DNA from: Noviherbaspirillum malthae
Lineage (GTDB): Bacteria > Pseudomonadota > Gammaproteobacteria > Burkholderiales > Burkholderiaceae_D
Length of the DNA: 64,000 nucleotides
NCBI RefSeq assembly: GCF_015352985.1
Contig: NZ_JACYXF010000018.1
Location: forward strand, 1 to 64,000
Direction: 5' to 3'
The notes beneath the pieces were generated by a model that was given only the letters and a program-made list of their open reading frames with translations, was not told the origin of the DNA and did no database searches. Shown here one piece after another: positions 18,342 through 26,835 of this stretch. Position numbers and translations under genes: made by a program. The stretch's first letter is position 1. Every line of letters begins with the position of its first letter.

Positions 18342-19309
18342 TACATCCGGGGGGCGTGATTGGCGAAATAGACGCCGTGGGGAGAGCGGCCGACCGGGAT
18401 GGTACGCACGACTTTCCGGGAAGGGACGTCGATCACCGCGACCTTCTTCACCCAGCGCAGCGTCGCCCACAGCGTCTTGCCGTCATCGGCCAGTTCCATG
18501 CAATCGGGTCCGCCCGGCACATTGATGGTGCCGACGTTTTCCAGCGTCTGCTGGTCGATGATGTTGATGGTGTTCGACACCCGGTTCGAGACGAAGACAT
18601 GGCGCTTGTCGCCCATCGCCCGGAAGTTGTGCGCGCCCTCACCCGCCTTGATCTTCTTGACGGTCTTTTGTGCGCGCCAGTCGATGACCTCGACGTAATC
18701 GCTGCCCATGATACCGACCAGCAGATACTTGTCGTCAGGCGTCATGACGATGCCCGCCGGCAGCTTGCCGACCGGGATGGTCCACTTGACGGTCTGGGTC
18801 GCGAGGTCGATGGCGCTGACTTCGTTGCTGCCCTGCTGCGTGATGAAGACGGTCTTGCTGTCGGCGCTGAAGGCCATGTGGCTGGGCAGCTTGCCCAGCG
18901 GCAGGCGTTTGGAAAGCTTCAGGTCCTTGCCGTTGTAGGTGTAGATATCGACATGATCGAGGCGCAGCGCGTTGGACACGAACCACTTCTGGTCCGGCGA
19001 AAAACCGATCTGGTAAGGATCGACAATGTCCTTGATGCGGCTCTGGATCTGGCCGGTCTTCGGATCGAGGAAGACCAGTTCATTGCCGACGGCGCTGCCG
19101 ACGATCAGGGACTTGTTGTCCGGCGTGGCCATCAGGTGATGCGGCTCCTTGCCGACATTGATGTTGCCCACTTCCTGGAAGGTCGTCTGGTCGAGCAGCG
19201 TGACGCTTGCATCCCGCGAGTTCAGCACAACGACGACATTCGCATGCGCGGCGGCGGCCAGCAGCAAGGTGGGCAATGCAGATAAGGCAAGGGCAATAGG
19301 TCGGAGCAT
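18341..19309 (-). CDS. Periplasmic YVTN/YncE-type beta-propeller protein
   Basis: A 322-aa secreted protein with a signal peptide (MLRPIALALSALPTLLLA, cut near AHA-NV) followed by about seven beta-propeller blades of about 42 residues. Repeated units contain the D-x-A-T-x-x-V-x-x-I-P-V-G pattern (VVRTIPVGRSPHGVYF, TVKWTIPVGKLPAG, EVGNINVGKEPHHLMATPD). Such propellers are binding scaffolds, not usually enzymes. It is first in a two-gene unit with the NodB-like deacetylase, suggesting a periplasmic glycan-related pair. Confidence 0.85.
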   Translation of the reverse strand: MLRPIALALSALPTLLLAAAAHANVVVVLNSRDASVTLLDQTTFQEVGNINVGKEPHHLMATPDNKSLIVGSAVGNELVFLDPKTGQIQSRIKDIVDPYQIGFSPDQKWFVSNALRLDHVDIYTYNGKDLKLSKRLPLGKLPSHMAFSADSKTVFITQQGSNEVSAIDLATQTVKWTIPVGKLPAGIVMTPDDKYLLVGIMGSDYVEVIDWRAQKTVKKIKAGEGAHNFRAMGDKRHVFVSNRVSNTINIIDQQTLENVGTINVPGGPDCMELADDGKTLWATLRWVKKVAVIDVPSRKVVRTIPVGRSPHGVYFANHAPRM

Positions 19310-19633
19310 GGAAACTACCAGTCAAGTGGGGGGCGGCTATTATTTTACTCTGCGGAAACCGCGTTTAATCAAGAAAATCTCTGTGCTGTTGCGCCGCATG
19401 AAGCGCTTGCTAAAGGTGCATGTCAGAATCGTCAGAAATGCAGCGGCGGCAGTGATGCCGTCAAATGACAACCCAGTAGCAAACTCGACAGAAGGCCGGC
19501 ATGAACGCGCCTGCTTGTGCAGCCATGGCAGCGCAGTAACGCCCATTCATGCGTTGCCGTTGACACCGCGGCGCATGTTTCAAGGTGCATCGCTGCCGGT
19601 TTCCCAGAAGTCTTAGCCAAGTCCAGAAAACCT
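19310..19633. other. Intergenic region, no feature identified
   Basis: 324 bases between two divergently transcribed genes. No conserved small gene, RNA or strong hairpin is evident. An A/T-rich patch near 19335-19345 (on the minus strand GAGTAAAATAATAG) could hold the promoter of the beta-propeller gene. Confidence 0.4.
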
Positions 19634-19942
19634 ATGCACCTTATCCAGATTCTCTTACCGCTTTATGACAATGCCGACGCCTCGCTGCCGACCGAACTGT
19701 TTGAAAAGACGCGAGAAGAATTGATTGACCGCTTCGGCGGATTGACGGCCTACACGCGCGTTCCTGCCAAGGGCCTTTGGCAGGAAGATGCATCGACCAC
19801 CGTACGCGACGACATCGTCATCTACGAGGTGATGGCCGATACGCTCGACGAAGCATGGTGGCGTAAATACCGCCGCACGCTGGAGCAGCGCTTCCGCCAG
19901 GAGGCCATCGTCGTTCGCGCGCAGAGCATCACGCTGCTGTGA
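19634..19942 (+). CDS. Conserved hypothetical protein (about 100 aa)
   Basis: A 102-aa soluble protein starting MHLIQILLPLYDNADASLPT, with GGLTAYTRVPAKGLWQED and DDIVIYEVMADTLDEAWW. The compact alpha/beta pattern (strand, helix around LFEKTREELIDRFGG, strands, helix RKYRRTLEQRFRQEAIVVRA) resembles ferredoxin-like dimeric barrels, but this is inference. The start at 19634 is preferred over 19517 because family-like sequence begins there. It lies just before the FKBP gene on the same strand; no function is known to me. Confidence 0.7.
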   Translation: MHLIQILLPLYDNADASLPTELFEKTREELIDRFGGLTAYTRVPAKGLWQEDASTTVRDDIVIYEVMADTLDEAWWRKYRRTLEQRFRQEAIVVRAQSITLL

Positions 19943-20038
19943 ACAGCCCACTGAAAGACCCACCGCCGAGCACAATCCGGCCATCGTTCGACAACTGCTA
20001 CAATCGCTGCACTCTTGAACAAACGACAAAGGAAAACC

Positions 20039-20395
20039 ATGTCCACCACCATGACCGCTTCCGGATTGCAATATGAAGACGTCACCGTCGGTTCCGGCGA
20101 TGAAGCCAAGGCAGGCCAGCATGTCACCGTGCATTACACCGGCTGGCTGCAGAACGCAGACGGCAGCGCCGGCCGCAAGTTCGATTCCAGCAAGGACCGC
20201 AACGATCCCTTCGAATTTCCGCTCGGCGCCGGCCATGTGATCAAGGGCTGGGACGAAGGCGTGCAGGGCATGAAGGTGGGCGGCGTTCGCAAGCTGATTA
20301 TCCCTTCCTCGCTCGGCTATGGCGCACGCGGCGCCGGCGGCGTCATTCCGCCGAATGCCACTCTCATTTTCGAAGTGGAACTTTTGGGCGTCTGA
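20039..20395 (+). CDS. FKBP-type peptidyl-prolyl cis-trans isomerase
   Basis: Proline isomerase of 118 aa, a single FKBP domain without signal peptide, so cytoplasmic. Conserved pocket residues are in [49 protein letters not shown] and the C-terminal [19 protein letters not shown]. The start at 20039 follows AAAGGAAAACC; an in-frame start eight codons upstream is weaker. Confidence 0.93.
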   Translation: MSTTMTASGLQYEDVTVGSGDEAKAGQHVTVHYTGWLQNADGSAGRKFDSSKDRNDPFEFPLGAGHVIKGWDEGVQGMKVGGVRKLIIPSSLGYGARGAGGVIPPNATLIFEVELLGV

Positions 20396-20574
20396 CGGCT
20401 CTTTCCCAAGAGCATCATTACTCCGAAGCCAGTAGTTGAAACGCTGCCAAACGCGCTCGTATCAAGGCTGAATAACCGGGCCTGCCCGCCGCAGGTCCGA
20501 TCTTCCGGACCGTACTGAAGCTGCAGCGATTTCAATAACACCGGCCGCGCCCGCGGCCTTCACTGGATTCGGCC

Positions 20575-20799
20575 ATGCCATTCAAGCAAGTCCTCCTCTA
20601 CGCATTCTTTTCCGTCACCGTACTTGTCCTTAACGGCTGCGTGGCCGTCAGCGTCGCCACCACGGCTGTTTCGCTGGCCGGTACGGCGGTCAGCGTGGGC
20701 GTCACGGCCGGATCGGTTGCGGTAGGCGCGGCCACCACGGTGGCCAAGGGTGCGGTTGCCGTCGGCAGCGCAGTCGCCGGCGGCGATGACGAAGAGTAA
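20575..20799 (+). CDS. Small Val/Ala/Gly-rich lipoprotein
   Basis: A 74-aa protein with a lipoprotein signal (FFSVTVLVLNGC, lipobox LNGC). The rest is an almost uncharged Val/Ala/Gly/Thr repeat (SVGVTAGSVAVGAATTVAKG) ending in acidic GGDDEE. This looks like a glycine-zipper-like membrane-associated segment. Small lipoproteins of this kind are common in Burkholderiales with no assigned role. No ribosome binding site stands out. Confidence 0.65.
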   Translation: MPFKQVLLYAFFSVTVLVLNGCVAVSVATTAVSLAGTAVSVGVTAGSVAVGAATTVAKGAVAVGSAVAGGDDEE

Positions 20800-20978
20800 A
20801 GAGCAGCACAAGGCGCAGGCCTCCGCAGGCGCATGAATTCCCCGAGCGTTTCCTCTAGAGCTTTTCTTTGGAACTGCCTGTCCCTGTGATATTTTTTGCA
20901 GCACTGGCTAGCCCATACGCGCGGCACCGGCCTGCATCAGGCCGGCGACCGGAATATCCACATCAGAGACAAGAACGA

Positions 20979-21233
20979 ATGAGCCTTCAACACCAGTTCG
21001 AACAGGCAGTTGCCGATTCCAAGAACCTGCCGGAACGCCCGGACAACATGACCCTTCTGAAGCTGTACGGCCTGTACAAGCAGGCGAGCGCGGGCGATGC
21101 CGACGGCGACCGCCCCGGCTTCACCGACATGATCGGCCGTGCAAAATACGATGCGTGGGATGCCCTGAAAGGCGTATCGAAGGAAGACGCGATGCAGCAG
21201 TACGTCGACCTGATTACGGATCTCAAAGGTTGA
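20979..21233 (+). CDS. Acyl-CoA-binding protein (ACBP)
   Basis: An 84-aa four-helix ACBP that binds long-chain acyl-CoA in the cytoplasm. Family motifs are clear: FEQAVADSKNLPERPDN, LLKLYGLYKQASAGDADGD and RAKYDAWDALKGVSKEDAM (the K-x-x-A-W-x-x-x-K-G motif). The start at 20979 gives the normal ACBP length. It is next to a polyhydroxyalkanoate-system gene, consistent with acyl-CoA handling. Confidence 0.93.
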   Translation: MSLQHQFEQAVADSKNLPERPDNMTLLKLYGLYKQASAGDADGDRPGFTDMIGRAKYDAWDALKGVSKEDAMQQYVDLITDLKG

Positions 21234-21288
21234 GATTTGAAAGGCTGATAATCAGGGAATCGGACAGTCAAGGCGACTGTCCGATGTT

Positions 21289-21570
21289 CTACGCCGCGGC
21301 AAAGACTCTTGCCATCTTTGCCGCCACCTTTTCCTCTATCTTCGCCGCGAAGGCCTTCATCAGGAAACCGAGCCTGATTTCCAGGAGCGCCTCCCTTTCC
21401 AGCAAGGTCAGCGCGCCCGACACGCCGGCCCGCTCGAACAGCAATACATTGCCGTTCCACTGCAGCGCCATGTCGAAATCTCTTGCCATCTGTTCCGCGA
21501 CTTCCTGAGCGGCCGCTCTTGCTCCCTGGTGACTGAGTGAATGCTGCTGTCTGATACTGATATCTGCCAT
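21289..21570 (-). CDS. Polyhydroxyalkanoic acid system family protein
   Basis: A 93-aa protein of the PHA-system (PHA_gran_rgn) family found in bacteria that store polyhydroxyalkanoates. It begins MADISIRQQHSLSHQGAR, followed by an amphipathic helix (AAAQEVAEQMARDFDM), a beta hairpin (LQWNGNVLLFERAGVSGAL) and a C-terminal helix (KAFAAKIEEKVAAKMARVF). The exact role is unknown. It is two bases downstream of the dehydrogenase gene and probably co-transcribed with it. Confidence 0.8.
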   Translation of the reverse strand: MADISIRQQHSLSHQGARAAAQEVAEQMARDFDMALQWNGNVLLFERAGVSGALTLLEREALLEIRLGFLMKAFAAKIEEKVAAKMARVFAAA

Positions 21571-21572
21571 GC

Positions 21573-22562
21573 CTACTTAACCTTCGATGTGACTTCGGGG
21601 TTAAGGATATTGGGAGGCGCCGCGCCCGTCAATGCGGCAATCAGGTTGGCCGCCGCGCAGTCGGCCATCGCGCGCCGCGTCGGTTCGGAGGCGCTCGCGA
21701 TATGCGGTGTCAATACGACATTGGAAAGATTCAGGAAACCGGGGTCGAAGGCCGGCTCGTTCTCGAACACATCGAGCCCCGCCGCCGCCAGCCGGTTTGC
21801 CTGCAATGCAACGATCAGTGCCGCATCGTCGACGATGCCGCCGCGCGCGATATTGATCAGCGTAGCGCTCGGCTTCATCATGGCCAGTTCGGCCGCGCCT
21901 ATCGTATGGTGCACGTCGGGAGAATAAGGCAGGGCGAGAATGAGGTGATCGGCACTGCGCAGCAGTTCTTCCTTGCTGACGTAGCGCGCGTTGTTGGCGC
22001 GCGCCTCGCGCTGCTCGTCGAGCCGCGAGCGGTTGTGGTAGATCACCCGCATGTCGAATCCCATCGAGCGGCGGGCGATGGCCTGGCCGATGCGGCCCAT
22101 GCCGAGTATGCCCAGCGTGGCGCCATGGATGTCCATGCCCAGGAGCGTGTCGTAGCGCCATTTCTGCCACTTGCCGGCCCGCAGATAATGCTCGGACTCG
22201 GTGACCCGCCTTGCCGTCGCCAGCAGGAGCGCCCAGGCAAAGTCTGCCGTGGTTTCGTTCAGCACGTCGGGCGTGTTGGTCACCACGATGCCGGCCCGCG
22301 TCGCTGCGGCCACATCGATATTGTTGAAGCCGACGGCCATGTTGCAGATCGCCTTGAGCCGCGGACATGCCTGGATCACGTCTTCGCTCATGGCCGTGCT
22401 CGGCGTGGTGAACACACCATCCTTGTCCTGCAGTTTCGCGATGAGCTCTTCCTTGGCAAAGCTTGCATCCTCCGGATTCGCTTCGACGTCGAAATACTGC
22501 TCCAGCCTTTCAACCACATCGGGGAAAACCGCGCGCGTTACGAGAATCCTGGGTTTAGTCAT
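21573..22562 (-). CDS. D-2-hydroxyacid dehydrogenase (glyoxylate/hydroxypyruvate reductase type)
   Basis: NAD(P)-dependent reductase of 2-keto acids, 329 aa. The Rossmann motif is LGILGMGRIGQAIARR, and catalytic residues are in NIARGGIVDD (Arg), DVFENEPAFDP (Glu) and LTPHIASAS (His). The sequence VYHNRSRLDE-like YHNRSR after the Rossmann strand suggests NADP(H), as in GhrB. The substrate is probably glyoxylate or hydroxypyruvate by family; the context gives no further clue. Confidence 0.85.
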   Translation of the reverse strand: MTKPRILVTRAVFPDVVERLEQYFDVEANPEDASFAKEELIAKLQDKDGVFTTPSTAMSEDVIQACPRLKAICNMAVGFNNIDVAAATRAGIVVTNTPDVLNETTADFAWALLLATARRVTESEHYLRAGKWQKWRYDTLLGMDIHGATLGILGMGRIGQAIARRSMGFDMRVIYHNRSRLDEQREARANNARYVSKEELLRSADHLILALPYSPDVHHTIGAAELAMMKPSATLINIARGGIVDDAALIVALQANRLAAAGLDVFENEPAFDPGFLNLSNVVLTPHIASASEPTRRAMADCAAANLIAALTGAAPPNILNPEVTSKVK

Positions 22563-22568
22563 CGCTTG

Positions 22569-23975
22569 TCACCGGAAGAAAATGAAGGTCATCACAACAA
22601 ACAGCGGGATCAGCACGGCACATGACCATCCCATGTAGCCGAAGAAGGACGGCATCCTGATGCCGCGTTCCTCGGCAATGGCCTTGACCATCAGGTTGGG
22701 TGCGTTGCCGATGTAGCTGTTGGCGCCCATGAACACCGCGCCGCAGGAAATGGCCGCCAATGTGCTGGCCAGCGTCGTCATCAGCACCTGCGGATCGCCG
22801 CCTGCCGTATTGAAGAATACCAGATAGGTCGGCGCATTATCGAGGAAGGAAGAGAGGATGCCGGAGGCCCAGAAATACATGGCATCGATGGGCTGGCCAT
22901 TGGTATCGGTGACCGCCCTGACAACGGAAGCGAAGGCGCCGGCCTCGCCGGCACGCAGCATGGCGATCACCGGAATGATGGTGATGAAAATTCCCGCGAA
23001 CAACTTCGCCACTTCCTGTATCGGCCCCCAGCCGAACTCGTTGCCCTCGCGCGCCGATTTCGGCGTGATGCGCAGGGAAACAAAAATGACAGCCAGCAGC
23101 AGCACGTCGCGCACCAGGTTCTGCAGTTCAATTTCCACGCCGAACAGGGGGAAACTCACACCCGGCTTCCAGAGCCCGCTCATCAGAACCAGGCCGACAA
23201 TAGCCGCCAGCAAGGCGAAGTTGGCCTTGCCTTCGAAGCGGATCGGCGAATCAGGCGTCGGATCGCTGGGCGGTGGCAACATTTCTTCCTTGTTGCGGTA
23301 ATAGTGGAGATCGAGCAGAAAGAAGATCACCAAGAGCGCCACGCACAGGAACAGGGTCTCGGGGAAAATGTGCTTGACCGTCCAGAAGAAATCCACGCCC
23401 TTCAGAAAACCGAGGAACAGGGGCGGATCGCCGAGCGGCGTCAGCGAGCCGCCGGCATTGGCGACGAGGAAAATGAAGAATACGACAATATGCGCCGCAT
23501 GCTTGCGGTTGTCGTTTGCGCGGATCAGCGGCCGGATCATCAGCATCGAGGCGCCGGTGGTGCCCATGAAACTGGCCAGTACCGTCCCGATCGCCAGCAG
23601 CCCGGTATTGAGCGCCGGCGTCCCGTGCAGGTTGCCGCGCACGCAGATGCCGCCTGCGACCACGAACAACGAAGTGACGAGAATGATGAACGGAATATAT
23701 TCTCCGGCAAATGCATGCATCGCACCCGAGGCAGCCGTGCCGATGCCGAACAGGGCGGCGCAGGGAAGCAGGAAAGCCAGCGCCCAGCCAAGCGCCACCT
23801 TGCCGAAATGGTGATGCCAGAAGCCCGGCGTGATCAGCGGGCAGAGCGCGATGGACAACAGCAGTCCGGCGAAAGGCACGCCCCACCATGCCGACAATCC
23901 GCTGCCGTTCAATTCCGCTGCCTGACACCAGAGCGGCGCCAGGCCCGCCAAACCAATGAGAAATCTTGCCCGCAC
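22569..23975 (-). CDS. CitMHS-like ion transporter (Na+/H+ antiporter-type)
   Basis: A 468-aa membrane protein with about twelve hydrophobic segments. The motifs NAGGSLTPLGDPPLFLGFL and ILSSFLDNAPTYLVFFN are hallmarks of the sodium:proton antiporter/CitMHS_2 group in the ion transporter superfamily. A signal-like N-terminus (MRARFLIGLAGLAPLWCQA) precedes it. It begins with GTG (23975-23973) behind GAGGGAGACAGCA. The substrate is uncertain: cation antiport or dicarboxylate. It lies seven bases upstream of the dehydrogenase gene, forming a three-gene unit with it and the PHA-system gene. Confidence 0.78.
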   Translation of the reverse strand: MRARFLIGLAGLAPLWCQAAELNGSGLSAWWGVPFAGLLLSIALCPLITPGFWHHHFGKVALGWALAFLLPCAALFGIGTAASGAMHAFAGEYIPFIILVTSLFVVAGGICVRGNLHGTPALNTGLLAIGTVLASFMGTTGASMLMIRPLIRANDNRKHAAHIVVFFIFLVANAGGSLTPLGDPPLFLGFLKGVDFFWTVKHIFPETLFLCVALLVIFFLLDLHYYRNKEEMLPPPSDPTPDSPIRFEGKANFALLAAIVGLVLMSGLWKPGVSFPLFGVEIELQNLVRDVLLLAVIFVSLRITPKSAREGNEFGWGPIQEVAKLFAGIFITIIPVIAMLRAGEAGAFASVVRAVTDTNGQPIDAMYFWASGILSSFLDNAPTYLVFFNTAGGDPQVLMTTLASTLAAISCGAVFMGANSYIGNAPNLMVKAIAEERGIRMPSFFGYMGWSCAVLIPLFVVMTFIFFR

Positions 23976-24272
23976 TGCTGTCTCCCTCGTGAATAATTTT
24001 GATTACGGCAATTTTATCGCGGAACATTCAACGCTTCGGCGCAACTCACCTACGTATTGATACTGACCCGGGCCGATTTCTGCAGGAGTTGGCCAATGAC
24101 TAGCCTGATTTGCGTAAATTACGCCCTCCGCGAAGCAGACCTGCGCCGAAGTTGCTCTTCAGGCAATACCGTCGAAAGTGTAGAGTGCTATCCGGGGCGT
24201 GCTGCGGGTAGCCCGGCAGAGCGAACGCATTTGCTTATTCATAATCTGTCTAAGTCCCTGTCCAACACCGGT

Positions 24273-24301
24273 TTGTGGGAAATACCCGAATGTCTTAAAA
24301 T
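24273..24301 (+). promoter_or_regulatory. Sigma-70-type promoter for ferredoxin gene
   Basis: TTGTGG (24273-24278) and TAAAAT (24296-24301) are separated by 17 bases and lie about 75 bases before the ferredoxin start. The -10 box matches five of six positions, the -35 box fewer. The remaining 23976-24272 shows no gene or RNA that I can support. Confidence 0.45.
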
Positions 24302-24375
24302 ACAAGGCTTTGCGGCGGGTTGCTTGTCAGCTTCGAAGCAGATCAGTTTCAGAAAAATTTACAGATAGGACTGTT

Positions 24376-24699
24376 ATGACCCACGTTGTTACCGAATCCT
24401 GCATCCGCTGCCGTTACACCGACTGCGTAGATGTATGCCCGGTAGATTGCTTCCGTGAAGGCCCGAATTTTCTCGCGATCGATCCCGATGAGTGCATCGA
24501 TTGCGCCGTATGCGTTGCGGAATGCCCGGTCAATGCGATTTATGCCGAAGAAGATGTGCCGGCCGACCAGCAGGAATTCATCAAGCTCAATGTCGAGCTC
24601 GCCCGCATCTGGCCTTCCATCACCAAGACCAAGGATCCGCTGCCGGAAGCCGAAGAGTGGAAGGATGTGAAGGAAAAGCTGCAAGAGCTCGTCAAGTAA
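24376..24699 (+). CDS. fdxA: 7Fe-8S ferredoxin FdxA
   Basis: A 107-aa electron-transfer protein with one [3Fe-4S] and one [4Fe-4S] cluster. Cysteine motifs are [18 protein letters not shown] and [16 protein letters not shown], and the C-terminal extension ([18 protein letters not shown]) is typical of FdxA of the Azotobacter FdI type. The start at 24376 ([19 protein letters not shown]) is canonical. It is monocistronic, with a hairpin downstream. Confidence 0.95.
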   Translation: MTHVVTESCIRCRYTDCVDVCPVDCFREGPNFLAIDPDECIDCAVCVAECPVNAIYAEEDVPADQQEFIKLNVELARIWPSITKTKDPLPEAEEWKDVKEKLQELVK

Positions 24700-24796
24700 G
24701 GACAGCAGCGATAGTCAGGAAGACTGTGTCCGCCGTTCGTGCGCATGCATGCGAGGACGGCGGCTACCTCTCATTGATATTGAGTGAGCAAAGAAG

Positions 24797-24823
24797 GAAG
24801 CCCGGCGTTGATGCCGGCTTCTT
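24797..24823 (+). terminator. Possible terminator after fdxA
   Basis: GAAGCCCGGC (24797-24806) pairs with GCCGGCTTC (24813-24821) with one bulged C across a six-base loop, but only TT follows. An earlier GC-rich hairpin (CCGCCGT...ACGGCGG near 24731-24764) precedes it. The rest of 24700-25085 holds no supported gene. Confidence 0.35.
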
Positions 24824-25031
24824 GAAGACAGAAAGATGGTCGGGCTTCCGGCATTTTTGATGCATCAAGGAAACCACTTCTGGCCATCGGCCGTTTTCAA
24901 GACGGCAACCAGTAGCGATAACTTCGCCCCGGCCTCAAACATTCTCCAGAGAGCTGCATTTCTCTACCCGGCGCGGTTCATGCCGGGGAACGAAGTTGCA
25001 TCGGCTCCGACCGCATCAGCCTCGAAACCAT

Positions 25032-25057
25032 GCAAGGCAAGCCATGGCCTGCCTTGC
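25032..25057. repeat. 26-bp near-perfect palindrome
   Basis: GCAAGGCA and TGCCTTGC flank AGCCATGGCC, giving a near-perfect dyad just beyond the 3' end of the small minus-strand gene ending at 25086. It may be a hairpin that ends that transcript; no T tract follows on either strand. Confidence 0.4.
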
Positions 25058-25085
25058 GGTCAACGTCGATTCAACGCAAACAATC

Positions 25086-25361
25086 TTACGACGCCGCGCG
25101 CATGAAGTCGGGCGTCAAAACCACAGCGGATCCGCCTTGCGCGGCATCGGCCGGTTTGGCGACAGCCTTGCGCGGTGACACCTGCTTGCTGCGCACGCGG
25201 CGTGAAAATGCGGTGATGAATGCTGCATAACCGTTCGAACCGGGCCGGATGCCCACCTCGGCGGCTTTCACAATACCCATTTCGAATGTATCGCCCAAGT
25301 CATAGGCGTAGTCACCCATTTCCCAGGCGGATTCGTCGCGATTGGCTAATTTCGGTTGCAT
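25086..25361 (-). CDS. Small hypothetical protein
   Basis: A possible 91-aa protein (MQPKLANRDESAWEMGDYAY...). The N-terminal half is acidic and aromatic (EMGDYAYDLGDTFEMGIVKAAEVG) and reads like a folded domain; the C-terminal half is basic (FSRRVRSKQVSPRKAVAKP). I do not recognise a family. Support comes from the uneven but protein-like composition, absence of a competing frame and a hairpin beyond its stop. No clear ribosome binding site is seen. The 292 bases upstream to 25653 hold nothing else I can support. Confidence 0.45.
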   Translation of the reverse strand: MQPKLANRDESAWEMGDYAYDLGDTFEMGIVKAAEVGIRPGSNGYAAFITAFSRRVRSKQVSPRKAVAKPADAAQGGSAVVLTPDFMRAAS

Positions 25362-25653
25362 CTGATACCCCGGTTCAAAACTGAATCAGTCATGTAGAGA
25401 AGAAGGAAGTTTCCTTCACGATTGAATTAACTTTACCTGCGCCGGGGCAACATCTTCAAGACTTCAATGTAACCGTTTGTTCGAACGTCGAAGGCATACA
25501 ACACAGTTTGCAGGCTGTCATGCCGAAGGCCCGACAACAGTCCTGGAAAATGGTGACGATGTCATCGCGCCCCGTTCAGACTTGACGCATCTCCAAACAG
25601 GTTCATGCGGTCCATCCTATGTTGGTGGGCGTGACTCCTTGATCCGAGGCGAT

Positions 25654-26835
25654 ATGGAAGTTCCGCATGATAGCCACGGCGCCGCGCTTGCCGCCGGGAT
25701 GACATACGATGAAACCGTACCGTTGCCGCACGATGATGACGGCAGCGAAATCGTCCAGGTGTTCAGCGAAATGCCGGCATTTGCAGGTGAACATCTGGAG
25801 CGCCTCTACGGCGCCCTGTATTCGAGCCTGAGGTATTTCCGGACCTGCGACAGTCTGGACGGCGTCCACACCTACGTCGCCCGGCAAGGCAAGGATATCT
25901 CGGCGATCCTGCTCTACCGCATCGAAGCCGGTGCGGTCCATGTCCTCAACGAAGGCATGCGCCTGCCGGAACACGAGGTGCAGCGCTTCTGTTCCCACAT
26001 GTTCGCCCGCCATGCCGGGGTTGGAATGATCCGCTTCCATGCCGTCCAGATTCAGGGCTGCCTGCGGGCCTATCCGAGACAGCGCTTCCTGTGCACGGAA
26101 GACTTCATCGCGGAATTGCCGCCGGACGAATCTGCCTATCTCTCCGCGCTCGGCGGCGCTACCAGGAAGAACATCAAGCGCCACCGCAACCGGCTGCAGC
26201 GAGACCATCCCGGCTTCGACTTTCGCATGGCCGAAAGGGAGAACGCTGATGAAGCCCATGTGCGGGCCATCATTGAAATGAACCGCAGCCGCATGCGGCA
26301 AAAGAACAAGTCGTCATTCATCGACGAAGAAGAAACGCAAAAGATACTCAAGCTGGTGCGTGCCTGCGGCAAGGTGGGCGTCGCATCGATCGACGGCCGC
26401 ATCGTCGGCGGCTCCATCGTATTTCACATCGGAGACAGCTTCATCTCCAAGGTCAATGCGCACGATGCGGCCTACGACGACTACCGGCTTGGCATGCTGT
26501 GCTGCTATCTGACGGTATGCGCGGCCATCGAACGCGGCTGCAAGCGATTCCATTTCGGCCATGGCCGCTACGCGTACAAGACCGCTCTGCTCGGCGCCTA
26601 TCAGCCCTATGAACATGTGGTCGTCTACCGGTCTGCCTTCAAGATGGCGGCCCATGGGCGCACCTTCCTGCGGACCGCGGTGGACGGCTGCCGGATGGAA
26701 GGCAGCCACTGGTTCCTGGAGCACGCCGAACAGGGTGAAGGCGCCATATGGAAGCCGGCCGGCAAACTGCTCGCCGCCTGGCGTGCGCGCAAAAATCGAA
26801 ACCTGGATGCCTTGCCACCGGAGAGTGCAGTCTAG
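25654..26835 (+). CDS. GNAT/BioF2-like acyltransferase-domain protein
   Basis: A 393-aa soluble protein whose middle and C-terminal half match the CelD/BioF2-like GNAT fold (PF13480-type). Segments include ALGGATRKNIKRHRNRLQ, then IIEMNRSRMRQKNKSSF, VASIDGRIVGGSIVFHIG and the C-terminal GCKRFHFGHGRYAYKTALLG, typical of Fem-like transferases in cell-envelope or polysaccharide pathways. I place the start at 25654 behind GATCCGAGGCGAT; the frame is open back to 25477 without protein-like character. The substrate is unknown. Its stop shares CTAG with the convergent pncC stop. Confidence 0.7.
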   Translation: MEVPHDSHGAALAAGMTYDETVPLPHDDDGSEIVQVFSEMPAFAGEHLERLYGALYSSLRYFRTCDSLDGVHTYVARQGKDISAILLYRIEAGAVHVLNEGMRLPEHEVQRFCSHMFARHAGVGMIRFHAVQIQGCLRAYPRQRFLCTEDFIAELPPDESAYLSALGGATRKNIKRHRNRLQRDHPGFDFRMAERENADEAHVRAIIEMNRSRMRQKNKSSFIDEEETQKILKLVRACGKVGVASIDGRIVGGSIVFHIGDSFISKVNAHDAAYDDYRLGMLCCYLTVCAAIERGCKRFHFGHGRYAYKTALLGAYQPYEHVVVYRSAFKMAAHGRTFLRTAVDGCRMEGSHWFLEHAEQGEGAIWKPAGKLLAAWRARKNRNLDALPPESAV

